From JAHBVH01 sp034432375 (GTDB taxonomy: Bacteria; Chloroflexota; Anaerolineae; Caldilineales; Caldilineaceae), in the NCBI GenBank assembly GCA_034432375.1, contig DAOUCA010000060.1:3952-67951 (forward strand): DNA of 64,000 nt, given 5' to 3'. Below are positions 58,207 to 64,000 of the stretch, piece after piece. A program made the translations under genes and the position numbers. Under the pieces are notes generated by a model. That model was not told the DNA's origin. It saw only the letters and a list, made by a program, of their open reading frames with translations, and did not search any database. How positions within the stretch are numbered: the first letter of the stretch is position 1; every line of letters begins with the position of its first letter.

Positions 58207-59832
58207 TCAAACCAACGGCCACGGGCGCACCTCGCAGCGCGTGGCCCACTCTTCATATTGCTTGACAAAGCCCTGCAGCCGCTCGCGGTTTTTCCCCGCC
58301 AAATCGTGTAACTCGGTGCGGTCCTCATCCATATTATACAACTCCCACGCCCCAGGGTGCTTATTGACCAACTTCCATTCGCCAAAACGAACGGCGCAGT
58401 TGCCTTCGTGCTCCCAAAAGATGGGGCGTTCCCGGCTCCAGGCTTGGCCATCGAGCATCGGCTTGAGACTTTCGCCTTCGTATGGTTGAATGGTATGGCC
58501 ATTAAATTCACTGGGATAGGGGACACCACTCACATCGAGACAGGTCGCCATAATGTCAATCAGGTGGCAGGGCGTGTGCTCGATACGGCCACCATTGGTG
58601 ATGCCATCTGGCCAATGAATAATCAGCGGCGTCGAGATGCCACCCTCGTGTACCCAATGTTTGTAGAGGCGGAAGGGCGCGTTGGAGGCGTTGGCCCAGG
58701 GCAGATCATAGCTCATGAAAGTATCGGCACCGCCCGGGTCTAGGGAACGGATATTGCCAACGCGGATCGGCGTGCCATCCGCAGTGTGATAGGCGTAACG
58801 CTGTGCGCCCGCGCCATCTTCGGCGAGGAATTCGGCACAGCCGCCGTTATCAGAAAGGAAGAGGATCAGCGTGTTGTCGAGTTGACCAAGCGTACGCAAC
58901 TTCTCGACCACCTTGCCGACGCCCTGATCCATGCGGTCAATCTGCGCGGCGTAGACGGCCATGCGGAGATCTTCCCAATCGTGGTCGGGTGCATCACCCC
59001 AGGCCGGTGCGCTTTCATCGCGGGGTGAAATCGCCCATTTGCTGTCGAGCATCCCCATGCCCTTTAGCTCTTCATGGCGCGCCGTGCGCAGTGCATTCCA
59101 GCCCCCTTTGCGATAGCGCCCCTGGTATTTGGCGATATCTTCGGGCAGAGCGTGGAGCGGCCAATGGGGTGCGGTATAGGCGAGATAGAGGAAGAAGGGT
59201 TTCTCGTCCGTGGTGGCTTCCTCGATCATGGTGCAGGCGTTGTCGCTGATGGCGTCGGTGTAGTAGAAATCGGCGTCGACGACCTGGCCGTGGCTGCCGT
59301 GAATAAACTGCGCTGGTTCGGTGTCGCTGCCGCGCATGACGGTGTAGGGATGGAAGAAACTGCCTGCCCCTTCCAAGGTACCAAAGAAGCGTTCAAAGCC
59401 GCGCGTCAACGGCGTTGGGTGGCCAGGGCTCTCCGGCTGCCACAGGTCCGGCTGCGTCGGCGCATAGGGGCCACCAACATGCCATTTGCCGGACATAAGC
59501 GTGCGATAGCCACCGGCGCGCAACACCTCGGCGATGGTGACACAGTCCTCGCGCAGATAGCCCTGATAGGCGCGCGTGCCCCGGTCCTGCACCATGTGGC
59601 CGACGCCGGCTTGGTGGGCGTAGAGGCCGGTGAGCAGCGAGGCGCGGGTGGGGCAACAGCGCGCGCCATTGTACATCTGGGTGCAGCGGATGCCTTGGCG
59701 GGCGAGTTGGTTCAGGTTGGGCGTCCCGATCTCGGAGCCGTAGCAGCCGATGTCGGAGTAACCCATATCGTCGACCAGGATGACAATGATGTTGGGACGG
59801 GTGGGGGAGTAGGAATTGGGTGATTCGGTCAT
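58207..59832 (-). CDS. Sulfatase, Cys-type (arylsulfatase A-like)
   Basis: Starting at MTESPNSYSP, the protein has 541 residues; GAGGTGA lies upstream. NIIVILVDDMGYSDIGCYGS supplies the paired Asp that bind calcium. The formylglycine motif is CCPTRASLLTG, C59-x-P61-x-R63. FLSDNGGCAEF holds the second metal-binding Asp-Asn pair. No signal peptide is found. Of the four sulfatases in the window it is the only one with the DDMGYSD arylsulfatase form; the others have DQxR. Thus it likely cuts a different sulfate ester. Confidence 0.94.
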   Translation of the reverse strand: MTESPNSYSPTRPNIIVILVDDMGYSDIGCYGSEIGTPNLNQLARQGIRCTQMYNGARCCPTRASLLTGLYAHQAGVGHMVQDRGTRAYQGYLREDCVTIAEVLRAGGYRTLMSGKWHVGGPYAPTQPDLWQPESPGHPTPLTRGFERFFGTLEGAGSFFHPYTVMRGSDTEPAQFIHGSHGQVVDADFYYTDAISDNACTMIEEATTDEKPFFLYLAYTAPHWPLHALPEDIAKYQGRYRKGGWNALRTARHEELKGMGMLDSKWAISPRDESAPAWGDAPDHDWEDLRMAVYAAQIDRMDQGVGKVVEKLRTLGQLDNTLILFLSDNGGCAEFLAEDGAGAQRYAYHTADGTPIRVGNIRSLDPGGADTFMSYDLPWANASNAPFRLYKHWVHEGGISTPLIIHWPDGITNGGRIEHTPCHLIDIMATCLDVSGVPYPSEFNGHTIQPYEGESLKPMLDGQAWSRERPIFWEHEGNCAVRFGEWKLVNKHPGAWELYNMDEDRTELHDLAGKNRERLQGFVKQYEEWATRCEVRPWPLV

Positions 59833-59955
59833 TGGTTGCTCACCTCTGCATTTGGATGGCAGTTCGCTCACATTGTATACTGGAGCGACCGCAAATGTTC
59901 GTAACCTGCAACAAGTTTTTGCGTAATGCAGGTTATTGAAAGGATAACAAATATT

Positions 59956-60216
59956 ATGCAATGGCAGGAAATTCGCAAACATTACCCCGCGCAGTGGTTA
60001 TTGGTTGAAGCACTGGAAGCACACTCAATGGCTGGAGAACGTGTGATCGAGCAAATGTCCGTTATCGACATATTTCCAGATTCACCATCGGCAATGAAGC
60101 GCTATCAAGAGCTACATCACAGTTCACCAGAACGTGAACTGTATGTAATTCATAGTAGCCGAGAGCAGCTTACCATTAAAGAACGCAGATGGATTGGTGT
60201 GCGCAGCCTGTCATGA
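59956..60216 (+). CDS. Small conserved-type protein upstream of retropepsin (86 aa)
   Basis: Starting at MQWQEIRKHYPAQWLLVEAL, the protein has 86 residues and no membrane segment. MSVIDIFPDSPSAMKRYQEL and ELYVIHSSREQLTIKERRW suggest a small alpha/beta domain. AAAGGA lies about 12 nt upstream. The stop overlaps the ATG of the retropepsin gene (ATGA). I recognise the pairing of such a small protein with a short aspartic protease from other bacterial genomes, but I know of no function. Confidence 0.7.
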   Translation: MQWQEIRKHYPAQWLLVEALEAHSMAGERVIEQMSVIDIFPDSPSAMKRYQELHHSSPERELYVIHSSREQLTIKERRWIGVRSLS

Positions 60217-60602
60217 ACATTCGATTACATGAAGGGTTATCCTTCGTTTCTGTTGAAGTAACGTTTCGACAACAGACATGGACATTTGATAACTGCCTTT
60301 TGGATACTGGATCGGCAGGCACAATCTTTTCAGCCGATCAATTGTTGACAATCGGTCTAGTGCATGAGCCTGACGATGAAATCCACCGAATCCGTGGTGT
60401 TGGTGGTGCGGAGTTTGTCTTTACGAAAACAGTTGACCGTCTTCAACTCGGTTCACTAATTGTCGAGAACTTTGAAATCGAAGTGGGCGGCATGGATTAC
60501 GGTCTTGCCATTGATGGCATTGTCGGGCTTGATTTTCTACTAGCTGTTCATGCTATTATTGATCTGAATCAACTGCAAATCATTTCTTCTGTACAAATCT
60601 GA
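60213..60602 (+). CDS. Retropepsin-like aspartic protease
   Basis: This 129-residue single-domain protein has the active-site DTG in CLLDTGSAGTIFSADQ at about residues 34-45. IRGVGGAEFVFTKTVDRLQL follows, and LAIDGIVGLDFLLAVHAIID is the typical second hydrophobic-hydrophobic-Gly motif. One such chain must dimerise to be active, as in retroviral proteases. There is no signal peptide. It is translationally coupled to the small upstream protein, which may be its substrate, chaperone or inhibitor (inference). Confidence 0.85.
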   Translation: MNIRLHEGLSFVSVEVTFRQQTWTFDNCLLDTGSAGTIFSADQLLTIGLVHEPDDEIHRIRGVGGAEFVFTKTVDRLQLGSLIVENFEIEVGGMDYGLAIDGIVGLDFLLAVHAIIDLNQLQIISSVQI

Positions 60603-60605
60603 TTT

Positions 60606-62021
60606 CTACGCTGTTATCGCCGTCCGCAAAATAACCCGATCTTCTGTCCAGTGATCACGATACCAGGTACACACCTCAAAGGTATCACTGATGGCCGCCA
60701 GCCGTTCCCTCAGTTGCGCACGAAATGATTGCAGGATCTCGGCGTGATCAGGGTCATCCACTAGATTGTTCATCTGATACGCATCGGCCAGGTTGTCAAA
60801 AAGTAATTCGCTGCCGTCAACCAGATAGGTAGCATACGTATACTGTTTGCTGCGCAATGCACGCCATTCATGCCCATCCTCCCAAATCGCGGTGGCCCCC
60901 ATGCCTTGCAACAGCGCCGCTTTCGGTTCCAGCCCCGGTTGACCGAGCGCGGCGTGGCTCAGGTCCATCCCCTCGACATCTGTAGGAATGGATAGATCAA
61001 GCAATCCTAACAGCGTTGGCATGATATCGGGTGAGTTCAGACAGACATCACTGATTGTGTCGGCTGGAGCATGGCCAACCCAGCGCAGCAGAAACGGCAC
61101 CCGTACCGCCTCATCATAAAAGATATTCTTCGCCCGTCGTCCCTGTGCGCCAAACATCTCACCGTGGTCGGACGTAAAGATGAAGATGGTGTTTTCCCGC
61201 AAGCCCATCTCATCAACCGCGGCCATCAACCGCCCGATGTTCCAATCGAGATTGGCGGTCATGGCATAGTAAATGCGCATCCATTCGGTCAGTTCAACGC
61301 GCTGTTCGGCGTTGAGCGAGGCCCATTGATCGCCGTAGGGATCATTTTCCGATTTGTAGTTGGGTGGTAGGGTGAACTCGACATCCTCAAAGAGGGCGAG
61401 GTATTCAGATGGCACATCACCCGGTCGCCACGGATCGTGGGGCGTGCCGAGGGAGAGGAAGAGGGCAAAGGGATCTTCGCTTGCCGTTGCCTCACGCAGC
61501 TTGCTGATCGCGAGATCGGTTTGCCCATCCGGTTCGTAGCCGGGAATGATCACCTTCTCTTCGCTCTCCTCGTGATAATATTGCTCCCAGTAGGTGTGAT
61601 GGAAGCCATAGGAGGCCCAGTAGCCGTCGAAGCCGAGCCGGTACGGGCCACGGGGGGTGAAGGAGTTCTTGGGATCGTCGTGGTGACCGAGTTGGTTGGC
61701 GTAGAGATGCCACTTGCCGATGTAGTAGGTGGCATAGCCGCCTTCCGTCAACACCTGGCCGAGCGCTTCATGGTGATCGGGGTTGAGACGGATTTCGTTG
61801 ATGACCATGCCGGTGCTACTCGAATATTTGCCGGTCATGAGCGAGGCGCGGTAGGGCGCGCACATGGGGTGGCTGGAGGTGGTGTTGATAAAGTTAACGC
61901 TTTCGGCGGCGAGGCGATCGATGTTGGGGGTCATCGCTTTTTCATCGCCGGCAAAGCCACAGGATTGGTAGCGCAGTTGGTCGGCAAAGACATAGATGAG
62001 GTTGGGACGCTGGGTGCTCAT
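60606..62021 (-). CDS. Sulfatase, Cys-type
   Basis: This 471-residue enzyme has PNLIYVFADQLRYQSCGFAG at the start, and HPMCAPYRASLMTG with the formylglycine Cys at C54 (C-x-P-x-R). IFTSDHGEMFGAQGRRAKN holds the second metal-binding segment. No signal peptide is present. It faces the retropepsin gene tail to tail with a 3-nt gap. It is related in form to the sulfatase at 10955-12298 (both have DQ-R and C-x-P-Y-R), so they may belong to the same S1 subfamily. Confidence 0.94.
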   Translation of the reverse strand: MSTQRPNLIYVFADQLRYQSCGFAGDEKAMTPNIDRLAAESVNFINTTSSHPMCAPYRASLMTGKYSSSTGMVINEIRLNPDHHEALGQVLTEGGYATYYIGKWHLYANQLGHHDDPKNSFTPRGPYRLGFDGYWASYGFHHTYWEQYYHEESEEKVIIPGYEPDGQTDLAISKLREATASEDPFALFLSLGTPHDPWRPGDVPSEYLALFEDVEFTLPPNYKSENDPYGDQWASLNAEQRVELTEWMRIYYAMTANLDWNIGRLMAAVDEMGLRENTIFIFTSDHGEMFGAQGRRAKNIFYDEAVRVPFLLRWVGHAPADTISDVCLNSPDIMPTLLGLLDLSIPTDVEGMDLSHAALGQPGLEPKAALLQGMGATAIWEDGHEWRALRSKQYTYATYLVDGSELLFDNLADAYQMNNLVDDPDHAEILQSFRAQLRERLAAISDTFEVCTWYRDHWTEDRVILRTAITA

Positions 62022-62153
62022 GGCGGTTGATTACTTTCTAGAGATGATGGGAAGTATGAACAGCGTAGCACAGACAGATATTGGTGTCAACGCAGGCGAA
62101 CGTCAGGTCATCTGCCGCTGCTTAAGGATACTATTGGCGACTTCGGCGATTGC

Positions 62154-62280
62154 GCGGAGGCTGCGCTTGTCGAAGCTGTAGCCGCTGCGACTTCGACAAG
62201 CGCAGCCTCCGCTCGACATGCGCAGCCTCCGCTCGACAAGTTCAGCCTCCGCTCGACATGCGCAGCCTCCGCTCGATTGT
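62154..62280. repeat. REP-like hairpin plus four 20-bp tandem units
   Basis: GCGGAGGCTGCGCTTGTCGA (62154 onward) pairs with TCGACAAGCGCAGCCTCCGC, ending at 62212. Four phased 20-bp units of CGCAGCCTCCGCTCGACATG follow at 62201-62280, the second and third with small changes. The array fills the gap between two sulfatase genes. Confidence 0.85.
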
Positions 62281-62306
62281 CGAAGCCACCTGCATTATCG
62301 TCCAGC

Positions 62307-63758
62307 TTACCACTGTGACACCCGCGCCGGCAACGGATCGACGGTCCAGGCCATGCGGTTGCAGAGGCGCAGCAACAATTCCGCTTTAATAGATTGGTAC
62401 GCCGGATCAGCCCACAGATTGTTGGTCTCATTGGGGTCGGCGACGAGATCATAGAGTTCGCCCGTATTGAGGCTATGCACAACGACCAACTTATGGGTTG
62501 CCGTACGGATCATCGTCGCCTGCGCCGTTGGATCGCGGTGCCAGGGCATGGCATTGTAATATTCACAGTAGATGTCGTCGTGCTGATGATCGGGTGCGGT
62601 GGCATCGGTTGCCAGTGGCCAGAGTGACTGCCCCTGCATCCCCGGTACGGCTTCAAGCCCAGTTGCGGCAAGAAGCGTGGGCGCGATATCCATTAACTCA
62701 ACTAATGCGTTGCTTGTCCGTCCTGCCTCAATCACTCCAGGCAAACACATGATCAACGGCACGCGAATCAGTGGCTCATAAAAGTATGGCCCCTTGAGAT
62801 ACAGCCCATGATCGCCAAGCATTTCGCCGTGGTCGGACATGAAGATGACGAGCGTGTTTTCGAGCTGGCCAGTCTCCGCCAGTGCCTCCAACATCCGCCC
62901 CACCTGTACATCAATCAAGTCCACCATCGCCCAATAGGCCGCGGTCACCATGCGGTGATCTTCCTCGCTCATGCCGGTGAAAGGGTGGAGCGTCTTGTTG
63001 TAGTAGGCGCCTTCGTGGTCGACCTGCTGATAGTGCGGTTTGCTGGCGAGTTCACCGGGCACGTAGTTGGGCAGCGGAATCGATGCCAGGCGTTCAAGAT
63101 AGCGCTCCAGGTATGCGACCGGCGGATCGAAGGCGTGGTGCGGATCAAAGATGTTGACGGAGAAGAGCCAGGGTTGATTGTGCCCGGCGTGGGCTTTCAT
63201 AAAGTTGATCGCCATTTCCGCACACCAGGTCGTTTGGTGGTAGTCAGCCGGCATCCCCGCCCGCACTTGAGTCGAGCCCTGATAAGGTTCAGTGTGATAG
63301 GCGACCCCCTCTTGTTGTAGCCAGTGATGATAGGCGTTGACTGTCCAATCGGCCTGCGGGTGGTGCGACCAGTGAAAGATGTCATAGCCGTCGTCGATGC
63401 GCGGCTCGGTACCGTGGTTGACACTGGGGTGGCAGGGCGCAATGTGAAGTTTGCCGGCGAGGCCGCAAGTGTAGCCGGCGTCGTGAAGCAACTTGGTGAC
63501 GAGGATTTCATCGGCGGGCATCATTTGGCCATTGGCGCGACAGCGGGTGGTGCGCGGATAGCGGCCAGTCAAAAATGAAGCGCGGCTGGGGGTGCAGATC
63601 GGGCTTTGGCAGAACGCGTACGCAAAGCGGATACCCTGCTGCGCAAAGCGGTCAATATTTGGTGTTTCCACAAACTGGTTGCCATAGCAGCCGAGGGTGT
63701 CAAAGCGCTGCTGGTCGGTACAGATCCAGAGAATGTTGGGGCGGGTTGGTGTTGGCAT
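62307..63758 (-). CDS. Sulfatase, Cys-type
   Basis: This 483-residue enzyme has RPNILWICTDQQRFDTLGCY at the start. SPICTPSRASFLTGRYP holds the formylglycine Cys at C55. VIFMSDHGEMLGDHGLYLKG is the second metal-binding segment and resembles choline-sulfatase-like and glycan sulfatases. AGGA lies 6 nt before the ATG. No signal peptide is present. It follows the same strand as the sulfatase at 60606-62021, with a tandem-repeat gap between; the two may be co-transcribed. Confidence 0.94.
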   Translation of the reverse strand: MPTPTRPNILWICTDQQRFDTLGCYGNQFVETPNIDRFAQQGIRFAYAFCQSPICTPSRASFLTGRYPRTTRCRANGQMMPADEILVTKLLHDAGYTCGLAGKLHIAPCHPSVNHGTEPRIDDGYDIFHWSHHPQADWTVNAYHHWLQQEGVAYHTEPYQGSTQVRAGMPADYHQTTWCAEMAINFMKAHAGHNQPWLFSVNIFDPHHAFDPPVAYLERYLERLASIPLPNYVPGELASKPHYQQVDHEGAYYNKTLHPFTGMSEEDHRMVTAAYWAMVDLIDVQVGRMLEALAETGQLENTLVIFMSDHGEMLGDHGLYLKGPYFYEPLIRVPLIMCLPGVIEAGRTSNALVELMDIAPTLLAATGLEAVPGMQGQSLWPLATDATAPDHQHDDIYCEYYNAMPWHRDPTAQATMIRTATHKLVVVHSLNTGELYDLVADPNETNNLWADPAYQSIKAELLLRLCNRMAWTVDPLPARVSQW

Positions 63759-63831
63759 GGGTGTTCCTGTCAGTTATTGTTCGATGGTATGAGTGGGCAG
63801 AAGTCGGACGGTTGGACAAAATCATCACAGG

Positions 63832-63860
63832 CTGAAGCGCTGCGGCTGGTAGAAAAAGCC
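63832..63860. repeat. CTGCGGCTGGTAGAAAAAGC word
   Basis: This word matches 13602-13630 at most positions. It lies upstream of the last sulfatase gene. Confidence 0.5.
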
Positions 63861-63908
63861 TGGCTAGGGTCTGTTGACATTTGCCAAAACGACCAATCAA
63901 TTGGCCGA

Positions 63909-63972
63909 CTAACCCCGAAAAGCCGCCTCAGCGGCTAGGTATGTAGCCGCTGAGGCGGCTTTTCGGGGTTAG
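63909..63972. repeat. Perfect 29-bp stem, AGCCGCCTCAGCGGCT family, copy 3
   Basis: Arms 63909-63937 and 63944-63972 are perfectly complementary with a 6-nt loop. The outer part CTAACCCCGAAA differs from copy 1 (CTAACAGCGATA), but both arms changed together, so pairing is kept. Confidence 0.85.
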
Positions 63973-64000
63973 CAGCGGGTTTCAACCCTGCAAAATTGAA

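Noticed and set aside
58200..58529. N-terminal extension of the AAA/PD-(D/E)XK protein
   Set aside because: It lies in another frame of the sulfatase gene; family members start near MKRRIIYGESNY.
59074..59823. A 249-codon plus-strand open frame
   Set aside because: It is antisense to the arylsulfatase-like gene and has low-complexity Gly/Val/Ala composition.
62201..62280. Possible CRISPR or coding repeat
   Set aside because: Four contiguous 20-bp units without spacers, derived from the REP-like word.

Overview
The window looks like a chromosomal segment of a Chloroflexota bacterium, most likely a Caldilineaceae- or Anaerolineae-type organism. This is inferred from protein style only. The signs are twin-arginine lipoprotein solute-binding proteins ending in L-A-A-C or L-A-G-C, three CUT1 sugar ABC cassettes with no ATPase gene beside them, a secreted protein ending in YLPLVQR, many Gfo/Idh/MocA oxidoreductases, and intergenic gaps crowded with palindromes. 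No rRNA, tRNA, CRISPR array, intact transposase or phage gene was seen.

Layout. (1) 1-9887, minus strand: a probable catabolic operon read from a strong promoter at 9859-9887 with a GntR-type operator just downstream. Its order is gntR, Gfo oxidoreductase, bicupin, ROK kinase, methyltransferase, sugar-binding lipoprotein, two permeases, a PhyH dioxygenase and a ThuA-like protein cut by the window edge. (2) 10072-18338, minus strand: a second sugar-ABC operon (binding protein, two permeases, DegT aminotransferase, Gfo oxidoreductase, sulfatase, PhyH dioxygenase) behind a promoter carrying a perfect TTGCAAATA inverted repeat. (3) 18885-20156, plus strand: a lipoprotein made of three DUF4399 repeats. 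(4) 20203-33067, minus strand: TauD dioxygenase, a HAD remnant, a DUF3604 protein, a PL26/YetA-like lyase, a sialidase-like enzyme, a GH43-like lipoprotein, two TIM-barrel isomerases, a Gfo oxidoreductase and a zinc alcohol dehydrogenase. (5) 33482-44465: mixed cargo, including Nudix, a LysM protein, Gfo with a CRP-like site, an ECF sigma/methyltransferase/phosphotransferase operon, an isomerase, a DUF6817 protein, a broken DinB gene and a metallo-beta-lactamase-fold hydrolase. (6) 44879-50875: Gfo, a sugar epimerase, and divergently a third sugar-ABC operon closed by a clear terminator. (7) 51028-53309: a trypsin-like protease facing an unknown His-rich membrane protein. (8) 53576-63758: a GH2 enzyme, an AAA/PD-(D/E)XK protein, three sulfatases and a small-protein/retropepsin pair.

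How it fits together (inference). Four Cys-type sulfatases, the GH2, the PL26-like and the sialidase-like enzymes all lack signal peptides, while the binding proteins are exported lipoproteins. This suggests that sulfated or acidic oligosaccharides are imported intact and desulfated, cleaved, oxidised and isomerised in the cytoplasm. The ABC ATPase and the sulfatase-maturing enzyme must lie elsewhere.

The intergenic DNA is the most unusual part. There is a 141-bp MITE-like element in two near-identical copies, several unrelated 126-131-bp nested inverted-repeat elements, a 28-40-bp perfect palindrome in four places, a 29-31-bp perfect stem family and a REP-like TTCGACAAGCTCAG family. No coordinates or families were verified by search; all calls come from reading the sequence.
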